64,000 bases of DNA, taken from NCBI GenBank assembly GCA_003993805.1, contig RSEF01000002.1, positions 68,731,704 through 68,795,703 on the forward strand, in the 5' to 3' direction. The notes beneath the pieces were generated by a model. It was not told the origin of the DNA. It saw only the letters and a program-made list of their open reading frames with translations, and did not search any database. This stretch comes from Himantopus leucocephalus (taxonomy: Eukaryota; Chordata; Aves; Charadriiformes; Recurvirostridae). Made by a program: the position numbers and the translations under genes. Below are positions 1-13,420 of this stretch, one piece after another (position 1 is the first letter of the stretch; the number at the start of each line of letters is the position of its first letter).

Positions 1-3000
1 GTTATTGGGGGCACAGCTTTCAGGTATGTTCTGGACACTCAAAGCTCCTTCTAGAGAAGAGGAAGTTGCAAGCAACTCTTTCTACTGTGAAGTCCGTCCT
101 TTGTTTACTTTCTGTATCTAAACCTACACAAAATACGCTACACGCGCTTTAAGCACTGAAGTCCAATTGAGTATATTCCTTTATATTCAGACATAGACCT
201 GAATCAAAGGCCCCAGTGATAAACTGATTTCCCATGACGTACTTCAGGATCATTATTATTAACCTGGTGAATTTAACAGAATACAAATTATTAACACAAA
301 ACAAACAAACACAAGACAGAAATACCTGACGACTCACTGTTTCTTCTGTCATTCATTTTCTAAGTACCACTAATGCTGTTTAATTTACCTTTTTACCTAA
401 TTTACCAGAAACTGGGAGTGAGCAGTTCAGAAGGAAACAGAATAATGAACTAAACACAAGGTTTGCATCATTGCTTCAGAAGCCTAGATAAACCAATCTT
501 CCAAACTTCCTAAGTGTTCAGGTTGTTGAGGGGTATTAGTTGTTTAGCATAAATAAGTAACACAGGTATAAATACTGCAGTCTAACCAACTGGTTGTTCC
601 AGTCTTACCTTTTATCCTCCCTACACCTAAATGTACACAGAAGTACAGTAGCACATAGGTTTGATTAAATTACAGCTATGTGCTGAACAGTCATACTTAG
701 TCAATGCTGACAGATTTTCCTATACCATGGATTGCACAAATACCACCAGATTTCATCACTTAATAAAACTATTAGTTAATATCCCAGAAAGCACTTGAAG
801 GACATCATGGGCTAATGCATAATTGTACTTTACAGTGTCTCAACATTCTAAGCTTAACATCTGTTTCCTGTTGGTTTTTATAAATATACATATATTTTTT
901 TTACAAAGTACGTTGCATTACTAGATATAATTACATATTTCAGTTAGAAGTAAAAATCCATCTGGAAATAATAAAGAAACAACTTTTTGAAATTATACAA
1001 CTGTGAAAGAAAACTTCTGTCTTTAATCATGACTGAAACAGCTGATTGCTTTTTCCCCCTATTCCCTAGAATCTAATAATGCGTACATGAACGAAGGGAA
1101 GCACTACACAAAAATGACATTTTATGTAGGAACGAAAAGGTCAAAGAGTAGCACAATTTGGTCTAAGATGACTTAACAAAAAATAAGAGTCATCTACATT
1201 TGGAATCTAACAATGTATGTGAAATATCTTTTAGGATACTGATCACATAGGAAATAATTTTTTCCAGTTCTTAGCAGCTGGAGTACATCAGAACACAAGG
1301 CACATTGCCAGAAAGATTTTTATCTAGTCAGTATATTTTATCCCAGCAATTACAACACAAATTTAACCATCTAACAAGCAAATCAATCCTTCTGTTTGTA
1401 ATGACACCACGTGCATCCACAGAGAATCACAAAGACAATAAACATCAATATCTGTGCATCTTTATGTCAGTACCAGCAAGCTGTTCAGACAGTGATTCTT
1501 TCCCCTAACCTAAAGCAGGCAAAAATCCAGCATTTGAATTCTGCCTTGTGCTTGAGTTACAATGATCTGAACTTGCTTCCTAGGAAAAGGATTTTGTCCT
1601 CTGCCAGCAGTGAAGCCCAAAGAAACGCTCATCCATATGGAAACACGATAAAATGGCACTCCCTCAAAACTTCTTCCCCTTGTGGCAGATGTTAGTTTGG
1701 GATATGTCACGAGGGCTGTCTGCTGACTGTTGTCTTTCAGAAGCCCAGTGGTGCCACCACCAGCACGGTCTGAATAAAAATCAAGTGGCCACGGTCCATT
1801 TTATAAATTCCTCTGCTGTAGTGCAGTTCAGGAACAGATGTGATCTTGTGATGCAGGCATGGCAACAATGACACAGTATGATTGAGTCTGGAAAGCCTGT
1901 AACGGTTTTGTGAAAACAAATGACCAGGGAACCTTCCCCCTACTTCCCGCCCCCCATGAGTAATGGGGCTGTAAAAACTGAAGAACATGTAGGGTGTATA
2001 ATCACACACCTCCCCAAGGACACTGTTTGGAAGGCAATGCCTCCCCCTCATCTGTATATGAAGTGGGGGAGATGTAAAGAAGCCACATGATGGACAAGCT
2101 TAGCGGCAACCCATACCCCATGTAATATAACATGCCTTCTGCCCAGGTCTTTATCCTATCATTAGGTTAAAGGGAGGTCACACTGGAGTAGTTAGTAGCC
2201 CACACAATTCTGATCAATGTAATTTGAAACTTAAAATCAAATCTTTGGGTTGCCAGATGGAGGGCAAAAATCTGTTTTGTCATATGAGAAAAATGCCTTC
2301 TACATTACCAAACAAAAAAAACTGGTATTAGCTCAGGCCACCCTTAGAAGTGGATATAAACCAGACTGCAAGCTGTGATTTGCTGATAGGAGAACGAGCC
2401 GTGAGAGCCATATGCTCGGCCCTAGCTGTTCCCAGCTGCTCTCCTAGGTGTGGGATCTCTCTGCTGCTTCCAACATCATAAAATAGACAACCCTAGCTAG
2501 CTAAGCAATTTTTTCTCCCTCATTGCTACATATTTAGCCTAATCTCTTAAAAAAACAAATGAAGCCAAACGAAAACCATCTATATGCCTTCAAAAACTTG
2601 CCACATCTTCTTTTATTAAAAATGAGGACAGGCTAACTGGAGTTCTTGCAAAAAAAAAAAAGTTATATTCAGATAATACTACAATACCTTACTGTATTTC
2701 ATAGTTCAAAGCTTCAGTTGAGGTTTGTTGCATCCCCTCCCGTGAGTCAGTGCCCAAACAAGGAAACACACAGCACCAAATACTAACTACCCAATTTTTA
2801 CTTTTAAACACAGAAATATCAAGAACTCTCCTATTCAGTTAAGAATTACATACGTTTCTCTCCAAGATACGACTCTTAACCTGGATGTACATGGTATACC
2901 GAAGAACAGAAAGAGCCTCTGCAAAGTACCATTTTGTCCATTTATCTAATAAAAGCAGTAATTCCCAGTACAGATATCCTAGCCTGGGTTGCCGAAATAC

Positions 3001-3449
3001 TTCATGCTAACGAAACTGGTATCCCTATCACAGCCTGCTTCCAATATCAAAGTAGGACTGACTTCACCTTGGGTAAAACGTAAAGCATCAGCATCTACAT
3101 AGGCTAGACGCAGATTGCTTATTACTGAAGTCTGTACGGAGCCGTGAGCCCAAGTACAATGTCTGAGTCTCTGCAAGTGTGTCACCAAAACACAGCTGAT
3201 TCAGCAACACAGCCAGCATTAATAGCACCACACTGATTTCCTCAAGGTATTGTGCACCTTCAGTTCCCATACGAACTGATGGAGGTTGTGTGGCTGGAAA
3301 CATGCAGTAAATGGTTGAGTGCTTTCAAAGATGACACCTGTTACTGCTGCTGCTGCAGCCATCATTACAATCCTAAAGTGTCTTTGTGGAGCTTCAGAGT
3401 GTTGCTTGTCCAGTTTCAATCAATAGATTCACTTCAAGGTAAAATGTAC

Positions 3450-3620
3450 ATTTAATTAACGGCTAGAGTGATGGCTTAATGACTTAAAGCCATCCAACCA
3501 AATAGCTAATGCTAATTCCTTGTGAAATGATTAATTCTGATGTGCAAGAAAATACACACCTTTTAATTTTCTCCATGGTGCTGTCTAATTTCTCATTAAG
3601 CACTCCTCAAATGAAATATT
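3450..3620. promoter_or_regulatory. TAAT-rich stretch, possible conserved non-coding element
   Basis: This stretch packs several homeodomain-like cores (TTAATTAA, GCTAATGCTAATT, GATTAATT, CATTAAG) into about 170 bp, with little simple repeat. CDKAL1 introns are known to neighbour SOX4 and have been proposed to hold its long-range enhancers. I infer a candidate only; conservation cannot be judged from one sequence. Confidence 0.25.
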
Positions 3621-5902
3621 TTTTCCCAGAAGTAAATTAATACTCCTCTTCGCAGGATGTAATAGAAACACATATTGGGAAGTTCCCTAAAAAGGTTATA
3701 TTGCAACAGCACACTGCTACTTTAAATAACTATCTATCTCAATCATATTTTATGCTAATAAAACCTTGAGAATGAATTAAAGCATAGAGAAGCTCACACT
3801 TACAATAGGCACACTACGTTTTCGTCTTCAGAAACCTGGATGAGCGAAATGGATTGCTAGTTTCATCCATACTATGCATTTGTTCACCACCTCAAAAATG
3901 AGAATCCTGTATGATATAAAAGAATCGACGGTTTCTGCTCAGAAAGAAGTCACAGAACGAATGGCACACCCCACCACAGTTCAGCTGCACCGAAACAGAT
4001 CAGTGCCAGGAAGCCTCCCTGTTGTTTCCCTCTATTTCAAACAAGCAAGTACAATACCTAAAATAGCATCTGCTTTAGCGGGTTACAGTGGCAGGAAAAT
4101 AGTGGAAGGTTTTAATCAAAACCTAAACCTTTAGGCAACTGCAATCACTTTCTTTCTTTTGTAGATATCCGATTCAGTGAGCTAAATTTCATAGCAAAAC
4201 AGAATAAAAGTATTCAAAAACATGACAATAAGATTGGTATCATAGAATTTATGTTCTTCAGTTGCTCTTGCACATTTAACCTAACTAAACTAATTGAATT
4301 CAAAGACTGGGTAGAAGAGATTTTGTGTCTTTTCCTCAATTCACAATGGTACAGAAACCCAAAGCCAATATTATGTGCAGTTTTATAAAACTTTCTAGAA
4401 CACAATATATTTCCTTTTTCTCATTTTTAAAGAATAATTACCTCCAAAAAAATTCAAACTTTTTTTAAACAAATGCCAAAGCCTAATGAAGCAAGCAGTC
4501 TCACTGAAGATTATGTAGATGATGTTGCAAAGCACAGTGAATGTGACAGCTCATCTATCATAGAAAACAAAGGGGTTTATGCATCTAAACTAAATAGAAG
4601 CTTTTGGAACAGCATGGAGAGTAGTCGCTAGAACTTTACTTACTAGAATACAAATAACTAGGAAAGTGAGATCTTGTTTGTTTTTCAATGAAGGCAGAAA
4701 CATTAAAAGAGGATGGCACAGTTTGTTAGGTAAGCTATATAGTTGACAACAGCTTCTACCCCAATGTCTTGAAGCACACGGCAATTGCTAAAATTCCCAC
4801 TTTATTTAGCAAAAATGCAGTTTCCTACATATGTACTACCCTTTATTTGAACAAATTGCTCAACTAACGGTGATTTTTATTTTCTGCTAGTAATCAACCA
4901 ACAAAGTAAGCTACAGTTCCGAAGGTCTGTTGGGATAAGACAGTATTATAAGTAGTTGACAGACAACCAGACACTCAACACAAGATTGAGAGTGGATCTG
5001 TCTGCATTTAAATACTCTTCATTCTTGTAATAACTAACAAGCAAGAGAAACATTCATATGAGCAAATCATAATTAAGGTACAGTTAACATGCCCAGCTTT
5101 AACTGGTCAAGCAACGTGCTACTTAATGTTAACCCGTTTTTGCGATACCAATTTTTATGCACAGATTATTAAATACAGCAGAGCACTAGAGGCACGCATA
5201 AAATATCCTGTCTTGATGGAGAACTGAATCTTGCAAAAATAAAAGCAGTTCTTTCTCTGTGTTTCTCAAGCATTTCTTCTACTAGTATTACAAAGAACAG
5301 GAGCTTTGTTGCCAGCACCACAAATATTCCCTTCTACATTTTCTGGAAGCAAACCGTTATTGTTCATCAAAGTTCCCAATACAATAACATTGTTCAGGTT
5401 TTTAAGAACACCCAGAATTCACAAATACAACATAAAACCTTCAAGAAGAGTAAGATGGATTCTTATTTTGACATTTATTAAGCCAAATCGTATTCCACCA
5501 GCTGGCAGCAAACATGTCACCAAGCATTTATGGACACTAGGACCTGCTGAGTCTGAGATCTTAAAACACTAGATCAGAGAAAGTGGTGTGACAAAATGTA
5601 TCTAAAAGCACAGCAGAGATTCATCCCTTTCCTAACACCATAATATCCAAATATACATTCACTCTGGGGTGAACCACTGAAAAAGTTCCCATGACACTAC
5701 GTCTTACGGCGTAATTTCAAGGAATTGTGCTGTATTTGGAAAACCCAAAGACAAAGAACACTTTAAGAGGAAGAACAGGAGAGACAGATTATTTTAGTAC
5801 CACAAAAATAAAAAGCTGGAATACACAGAGTAAGCAAAGATGCACACACAGCTTCCATAGGATGAATAAGCATTCAACGTAATACTAAAGGAAACAGTAA
5901 GT

Positions 5903-5937
5903 ATCCCTCCCCCCCCCCCTTTTTTTTTGTTTTTTTA
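5903..5937 (+). repeat. C11/T9 homopolymer junction
   Basis: A run of 11 C (5909-5919) passes directly into 9 T (5920-5928), then G and 7 more T. It is a simple-sequence tract that is likely length-variable and error-prone in sequencing. Confidence 0.9.
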
Positions 5938-8900
5938 GAAGCCCAGATGCAACTGCCCCCTCCTCCTTCCTTTAGTATCTGAGATTTCTTTGAATTTTAC
6001 TGCTAGCAAGACAAACAGTTTGCATAGAGACAACTATGTAATTACAGCAAGGGAAAGTTGCATGGTCCACCGACTACAAAACACTACAAAACTCACAGTA
6101 ATAAGAGGTCAGGGGCTTAGCTATTCATTTATTTAAATGTATGCCACAGTTTTCATTTTTTCTGGTCAAATCACCAGATTTTAATTGGCGCTTTCAAATG
6201 CAGCAGTCTATGAAAATGACAAAAATGTTACTAGAAACAAAGCAAACACACACCCTAAAGGCCTTTTAGTTCCTGAAATCATGCTGCCCTCTTATTTGCC
6301 GTTGAAGAATGTGTACCTATTATTCCCTTTTTAAACGCATTTCAAACCAGCTTACACTCTGGCTTATTCAAAACTTGAGCTTATGCACAATATGGAAAAA
6401 AGAAAAGTGAATTAGTAATTTTACTGTAATATGTATCTGTGTGCTTTGTCAGGGCACATTTGAGGAAGCCATCTGTAGGGTATCAGCCTCAATGAGGTTA
6501 AGGAGCACGAACACCAAGCTGACATGAAAAATCAAAGCAAAAGAGCAAAGAAATACTATTGCGACTCGTGGTACAGTACATTTGGCACTCTCGATGCATT
6601 TAAAGACCCTGCCGCCATGCAGACTCCATCTCAATGGTTGGTGTATCACTCAAATGTCCTGAATTAATAACGGAGATAAAGCCCGCAGATGGCATATGGT
6701 ATGGTTTGAGACAGACTCATTTTGACAGGTGACAAAGACAACTACTCATCTAGTCATGTGAAATTAAGCACTTACGGGAATGACAGGTGTGAACTGCCTC
6801 CTTTATACAGATTTGGAAGCATCCCATCACTCACAGAAAGTGCTGCACTAAAATCCCAGACAACTCTGGAAGTACAGTTAGCATTAAATCTGCAACGGAG
6901 GTAAGCTAACGCTGAGATGTGAGTCCCTGCCCTTTTACAGCCAGGATGATCTGCATTCCCTTCTGATTTGGACAGAGTCCCAGACACTGAACAAGAAAAT
7001 TAAGGTAAAAACCTAAGGAAAAGTGAAATATAGTCAAGGCAAAAATTAGTCTCTAACATTATGCCCCTAACATGAATTAATTTCAACCTTCTACACACTT
7101 AGCCTCGTTTTTCACTTTTTGGACTACCGCCTGTTCACCATTTATCTACTACTATTGTTGTAATGGATTTTTCCCAACCCTCCCTCTCCATCACTAACTG
7201 CAAGTGGATGTAAAACACTGCCTCACTAGAGCACTACCCAATAACTCCATAATATGATTACAGAATAGATGCCTGGAGGTTACTTCTAAAGCAGGATGTA
7301 TACCTTATGTCACTTTTGGTACATGTTGATACTATAGGACGATAACATCTTCGCCATCTGGCAGTCTGTGTAATTCGAACAGTAGCTCTGTGCAAATACA
7401 GATGGGTAAGAGTACACAAGGTAAGTGTACACATACGCATTCATTGCAGGTTTTGCTAGGACTCTAAAATGGATCCTAATATTAACTTTTTGTTCACCTT
7501 TAACATTTTATAAAACAAAAAAAAATTCTGAGCTAAAACATTTTTCCCTGACCAAAGTTCATGTCTGTTTACTAAAGTTTTCTGCCACGTAGATAAAATC
7601 CAAAGTTTTCCTCAATGCCGTGTGACATCAACATATTAAGAGAGGATAGACACAGGACAAGGGCACATACCTCAAAATCTCATTTTGAGACCAAACTTAA
7701 AATAAGCAAGCTATATGCTTCATGATGTATACATTCAAACAGACTACTAAGACTGTGAGAGAGCACTTTGGAAAGTGCAATACTATTTCCACTGGTTGGC
7801 CAGATTTTCTCTGAGAGGAAAATGGAGGAGCAGCTAAACTGCAAACTCCAACTTCCATCTTAGTATCATGATGAAGAGAAACAATGACCTGAGTCTCAGC
7901 TCCTTCAGCTCTTTTAAACACACCAAACCAACCTCTCTATCATGCCAACAAACCTTACACAGGAGAAGTCACACAAGCATGGGCTGTGTTCACATTAATG
8001 TGCTGCTTGAAAGCAGCAGTGAAATTTTGAAGTGCAATTTCCCATGCTTCCTTCCCAGCCATGGCTTTGTTCAGTCTGCAGGGTGAGTTTGGGGTGGGCA
8101 AACTAAATTCACTTCCGAGGAAATCAGAGCCCTCGCCATATTCCGCATTCACAGTGAAAGTGCTCCAAGCCCTTGGTGGGAACAGAGGGATTCAAACCAA
8201 CGATCTGCCTTTGAAACAGCTTTGGACCATGGGTAGTGGGAAAGTTTGGTTAAGGGGATTAGATTTATTTTGAAGTAATGAGTCCAAAATGCAGATAATT
8301 TAGATATAACAGCTTCACTACGAAATTCTACGATTTCTGATCTGCTCTTATTGCTCCACACTACTCGCTAATGTAAGTGCAGTCATCATCTGCAGCTGAA
8401 GGAAACAGCAGATAAAAAATTTAGCATTTTAGATTATACCCTGAATAATTCTGATAAAGGCTCCTTTTCTAATGACTTAGCTCAGTATGCAGCATATCAA
8501 AAAGTGTTTAATATTTTGCATGACTATACAACACTGCATGGTTCCAAATAATTCTTCCTTTACAAACAAGAAGGCCCAACTGAATGCAGACTTTATCATT
8601 TGAAAACATATGGTTGCTTCTCATCCCAAAACTGTTCATGCTACATGCATCTGTAAGTACATAAGGCACTATTACCACCATATTTACTGAATAAAAAACT
8701 AAAAGTATTAAACTGTCAGACCGTACCACACAAGTATAATGATGATTTTCATGAGATTAACAGCCTCCCCTGAAATGACAAACATCTTTAAGGACAGAAC
8801 GGCATTTACCTGACAGTAGTATCTGAACACACTGGGCATGCTCGGTATTTTAAATCATGTGAAAACTTAAACTGACTCCCTACCTATAATAAACCTGAAT

Positions 8901-9037
8901 TTGAACATCCACTGGCCCAGGCCCCCAAATCTACCAAGCCTTCCAGCATAAGAGCCTCAAGGCCAGTTACAAGCACCCACAGATTTCCTTTGCCCCCTGC
9001 TCTGTTCTAGTCCCACCACTCCTGACCCAAGGGAAAC

Positions 9038-9074
9038 TCTCCTCCTCCTCCTCCTCATTCTCGTCCTCCTCCCC
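9038..9074 (+). repeat. (CTC)n trinucleotide repeat
   Basis: About six CTC units are followed by an interrupted continuation through TCGTCCTCCTCCCC. On the minus strand it reads as a Glu-rich frame (ENEEEEEE), but no gene context supports coding. Confidence 0.85.
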
Positions 9075-9558
9075 TTGTGCCAGCCTCCAGCACCAGCGGA
9101 ACAGGAGAGCTGTTGGCTGGCACTTCTTAGTGGATACTAAGAGACTGATTCCCAGATACAGAGGCAGATGAAACACTCCTGAGATGAGTGGCATTTTCTG
9201 TTCCTTCATTTTTATCTCCAGGTACCTGTGAGTGTGGGCACTATATTAATGAGTCAAAAGACTCGCAGGGCTAAAGCCCAGCCACAAACCTGGGTGCACA
9301 GTACACAGGAAACATTGCCGACAGCTTAATGGTCATAATGCCACCCACTGTACATGTTCTAAGCAGAATCTATCTCATAATATGTTTATGAAATATATTT
9401 TTGAGGAAAAAATGAGAACTTGTAATCACTTTGTGGCACTTGCAAATAAATTTCAATCTATAAGCAGTTTATCAAGCGAGTTACCAAAAAGTGGGCTAAG
9501 TATCTTTTAATGAAGGAGAAAGCCATTCCACCTATATACAGAAAATACATACAGTACA

Positions 9559-9578
9559 TTTCATACTATAGTATGAAA
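9559..9578. repeat. 20-bp perfect palindrome
   Basis: The two halves, TTTCATACTA and TAGTATGAAA, are exact reverse complements with no spacer. The flanking bases do not extend the symmetry. No function is evident; it could be a dimer binding site or chance in AT-rich DNA. Confidence 0.85.
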
Positions 9579-11676
9579 AAGTCATATTATTTTAGTCAGT
9601 GGATACAATCTATTTTCCTCAGAACATCAAGACACTAATTAATATATAACTGAAGTACCTCATGTCTAGCTACATCTTAAAGATCCATCTGAGCAATACA
9701 AATGATATATTTCAAAGGACTGAGGTATGGGGCAAGAGGAGCAAAACCCAACACTCAACGATAAATCTGTTTTGTGGATGACTCCACGTGCTGCTAGAAC
9801 AGTATGTGCAACTTAGGCTTCAATTGTATATAACGTGATACATTTTAAAATTTTTAGTCCTTTACTCAGTCATAGGTGCAACTTTTTCCTCATTCGTTGA
9901 GGACATTAGCACTGCCATTGTGCTCTGAGGAATTCTTTGCTTCTACTGCAGCTACACCATCTACAACTCACGGTAATAATCTGCACATCTCTGTTTTTTA
10001 TTTCCAATCTCCTCCCATTGTGACAATTGAAAGGTACAGAATCTCCAACAAAGAGTAAAAGAAACCTGTGAATTCCAAGCATGCAATCAAGCCAGTGACC
10101 TGATGCTTTGAATGATCACAGATTAAAATACATGGCTATTTGAAGGAAAACAGATATTTGTGAAATATTTTAAAAACTCATATTTAAGTACAAAACCAGT
10201 TCTAATGATAGAGGAGTTCATGCAATACTACAAGTCAGTATTTTAAAATTGTACACAATGTCTTTGGAAACTGGTACTTCTAAAACATTTAACTTACAAC
10301 TGAATGTTATTGGAGAAAGCAAATACATTTATATAAACTTAGTTATTAGCTTTGGAGGTTACAAGAATAAGACAGACATAAAACTGGCCAAACCTTTTAC
10401 CTGCAGATAAGCTCCAATAAATATGGCAAAAACTGTAAACGAATCAAAATCATTGCTTTTAGGTTGATTCTCTAGGGAAGCTCTGTCCAGATCTTAAAAT
10501 TTATTTATGCTTTTACATGACTGCTGTTCCTCTATGCCATTGATCAGACATGTTTATTATTAAAGTGAAATAAACCCTTGCCTAGCAGTTGCATATGTAC
10601 AGTAGTATGCAATTGCTGAAAAATTCTGATTTTTAAAAAAGATACATGATTGGAACAACTTTTCCCGTTTCACTGGATATAAAAAGTGACACAAGATTAG
10701 TACATTGTCCCATGTAAATTTTTTTCGCAGAAAGCCAAGCATCATCCTACATGACTTTTAACAAAATAAATTAATAAAATGTAGCACCTTTTAGAACAAT
10801 TAATGAAAGATGTTTGCAACCAATAACAAAGCTTCATACCTTTCTTAGGAGATAGCAGAACTACATCTGGATTTTATCCTAACCAACTGACATGAAGGTT
10901 AATCGACTTCTCATTTCATTTATTTCAGTTTTTAAACAAATCACAGTTTTGCCCTTTCCTCAACTGGAAAGTTAAAAGCACATTCCCCATAAAAAGTTTA
11001 TTTTGTCTGGTGAAAATGTATACAGGAGACTGCCAACATTCCCTAGTGATCTTTCAGATACAAGTCTGGTAGGCTTGGAAGAGAGGACTAGACAAAAATG
11101 CACAAGGCAAAAAGAATTTTACAAATTTAGTTTGAAACATCATCAAAGTTATTTCACCAAATTACAAGCTCAGAAATTCTTGGTCATACATGAAACACAG
11201 ATATGTGACTAAATAATCCTTAAAAAACATCACATAAACTGGAAATTGTAGGAAACACTGAAGAGGACAAGCAACCGCAGATGTTGCTATTGTACAAAAA
11301 GGCTGGTGCATACATAACGTATATTCTGCACAGCAACATTCAAGATACACATTTTTCAACAGGCTTTCATGAATTCCTCTCGCTCTGCCATCACACTTAA
11401 AGATCCATTTTTAAAGAGATTTGAGTACTTTTCCTGAATATGATTCTGGTCAAAGAGAGTCCTACCTACAGCACTTTCTAGAAAATTTAGAAATCGCAAG
11501 AATAGAGATCATAAATCAAAACCATTCACAGATTTGTGACATGCTCACGCTCACTATGATGGCTACTGACTGAAGGAAAGCAATAGACTTTCCACCTTGC
11601 TCAGATTATACCAAATTAAGACTACTACAGTGCCCCTTAGCTGGGCAGAGCAATTTCTTATTTCCAGCAACTGATT

Positions 11677-11721
11677 ATTTTTTGGTTTTTTGGTTTTTTT
11701 TGTTTTTTTTTTTAAAAAAAA
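11677..11721 (+). repeat. T-rich tract ending in an A8 run
   Basis: Blocks of T broken by GG and G run into a stretch of A. It is low-complexity sequence with no terminal repeat that would tie it to a retroposon. Confidence 0.85.
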
Positions 11722-12946
11722 GCTTCTGAGTGTACTCATAAGATGAGCAGCAGTGGCAAAAGCGGCAGTCTATGCCAAAACACTTTTAATAATGGGAGTT
11801 AAAAATGAGAGCAAAGACACTAACTGAAAATTGCTAAAAGCTTGATCTGCTTTTGTACAAGATGCTGAAAAGAAGAAAAACTTGTGACAGATATGAGAGT
11901 TTGAGACAGAATGCAAAGCTCTAAAAAACACAACCAAATCGCTTCCTTAAGATTTCTATTCAGTGTGTTGTTAAGACTCTTAGTGAAGCGGATGTTAAAC
12001 CAAAGAATAAAATAACAGCCCAGGAAATTTCTTGCAGTTTTCTGCAGTTTGTATTCTTTAGCTGGTGAAGTGAAAAACTGCTTATTCCTATTAGGATGAG
12101 ATTCCTCTAGCCCAAGTGCTTCAGTAGGGGAAGGTGCAGTTATGGCAGTCTGGTGAGAAAATACTATCCTTGACGTCTTAAAAAAACATAAGTAGAGCTA
12201 TTAATTCTATAGTATCTTTGGGAAAGCAGCATGGACACCAGCTATTGATCAGCTATTATTATATTTAAAGTTAGGTTCTTTCTGTAAACAGTTCCTATGG
12301 ATTTGGTGACATTCATTATCATTTGGTGACAGAATCCAACGATACACACTTATCTTTTAGACAAAACTCTCACTTCCTGCTCTGCATACATAGAATATTC
12401 TTTCAAATTTGCATTGTTGTGCACTTTGTTGCTTCTAATCTCATTGTTTGTTACAGTATTTTTAACACAGATAGCCACTTAGAATTTCCATTTCCTATCG
12501 TGGAAGCTCTACACACTGTCAGAATAGCATTTGACATAGGATAATGAATACGTTATTGAGTGAGACCAGCATATAGTGTTTCTGGAAATATTCGTCTGAG
12601 GTGTTGCAGGAAGACAAATTCAATCTGATCCATCGCCTGCTAATGACATTTCCTTTAGTTCTTGAAAACACTACACATACACACAAACAAAACATTGCAA
12701 TAATAAAGCTTCACAGGTCAGAGACCTCAGCAATATTATCATCCCAAAATCATTTGAATATCTTATTATCTCGATAACTTGCTGTGCCAGGCAAATGGCT
12801 TAACTTTATTAGTCTAATTCTCTAAATTTACTTGAAGTCCGTAATTTTTTAAGCTACCGCTTAAAATGAAACAGACTATACACAAGGTTCCACGCTGACT
12901 CACTCAATGAACATCTATGCCGGCATATAAATGATTCTCTTTTCTT

Positions 12947-12952
12947 CCTTAC
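12947..12952 (-). other. CDKAL1: splice donor of the CDKAL1 exon
   Basis: Read on the minus strand the exon ends CTGGAG and continues GTAAGG, a strong U2-type donor. The cut falls after a complete Glu codon, so the intron is phase 0. Confidence 0.92.
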
Positions 12953-13119
12953 CTCCAGATGCTCTAAAATATAGGGAGGGTTTGTCATGCCAAGCCTCAG
13001 CATAGCTCCCTCAGGAATAACTTCAACCAGCTTCCACAGAAGCGTAGGGAGGTCTGTGCCAATGTCTCTGCCATAAGCCCCTGTGTCTTCACTGGTCAGC
13101 CATATCTCACAAACACCCT
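12953..13119 (-). CDS. CDKAL1: CDKAL1 internal coding exon (radical-SAM tRNA methylthiotransferase)
   Basis: Read on the minus strand, this 167-bp segment gives two bases of a split codon followed by 55 codons without a stop. They start [20 protein letters not shown] and end [11 protein letters not shown] recognise this as vertebrate CDKAL1, roughly residues 248-303 of the ~580-residue protein (numbering from memory). It is part of the radical-SAM barrel just after the CxxxCxxC iron-sulfur cluster, which is encoded upstream. CDKAL1 is an ER tail-anchored enzyme that converts t6A37 to ms2t6A37 in tRNA-Lys(UUU) and supports accurate proinsulin translation. The upstream intron is phase 1: an upstream G would complete GAG for Glu. 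The downstream intron is phase 0. No frameshift or stop is seen. One apparent substitution is Asp in GTDLPTLLW, where I recall Asn in human. No other exon of the gene was found in the window. Confidence 0.96.
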
Positions 13120-13154
13120 CTGTGAATAAAAGAAAGAGATAATTAACAAATCTG
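13120..13154 (-). other. CDKAL1: splice acceptor of the CDKAL1 exon
   Basis: On the minus strand the exon is preceded by a pyrimidine-rich tract, tctctttcttttattcacag, ending in AG at 13121-13120. This is a normal U2-type acceptor. A TTAAT-type sequence just upstream could serve as the branch point, but that is a guess. Confidence 0.9.
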
Positions 13155-13184
13155 TTTTAGAGCTGTTTATTTTATCATACAGCT

Positions 13185-13420
13185 GCTCACTCTTTTTAAT
13201 GCAGTATTTCACAAGGCTATTATGCAGCCAGACTGGGTATTCAATTGCAAGGGGGAGGGAAGGAGAAGGAAGGCTTATCCCATGGGTAGCAGTGGGTTAT
13301 TAAGTTCATTTTATGAGCACAAGAGTGCTACAACAATGCTGTAAATTATCGTTGCTGTGGAGTGATTAACATTCACAGCCAATGACTAATTCTGTGCTGC
13401 CTCTCCAGCAAGTCAGTCAA
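13185..13420. promoter_or_regulatory. candidate intronic element next to the CDKAL1 exon
   Basis: Just upstream of the exon, in the transcript sense, lies non-repetitive sequence of mixed composition. It includes GCACAAGAGTGCT, AAATTATCG, GTGATTAAC and AATGACTAATTC. The base balance is less AT-skewed than the surroundings and the stretch contains homeodomain and AP-1-like words. It may be a conserved element or splicing enhancer. This is inference from appearance only. Confidence 0.2.

Larger units (their letters stand above)
1..12952 (-). other. CDKAL1: CDKAL1 intron downstream of the recognised exon (partial)
   Basis: This is AT-rich non-coding DNA that continues beyond the window start. 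I searched for the next CDKAL1 exon, expected to encode the EMAKILNHPRVYAF region, and did not see it. Short open frames on both strands (60-104 codons) show no recognisable protein and are consistent with chance. Contents worth marking are a C/T homopolymer junction near 5.9 kb, a CTC repeat near 9.04 kb, a 20-bp palindrome at 9.56 kb and a T-rich tract near 11.7 kb. I see no transposon I can name here. Confidence 0.75.

Noticed and set aside
9000..9209. Glu-rich minus-strand frame over the CTC repeat
   Set aside because: It is created by the trinucleotide repeat; no flanking splice sites or homologous protein.
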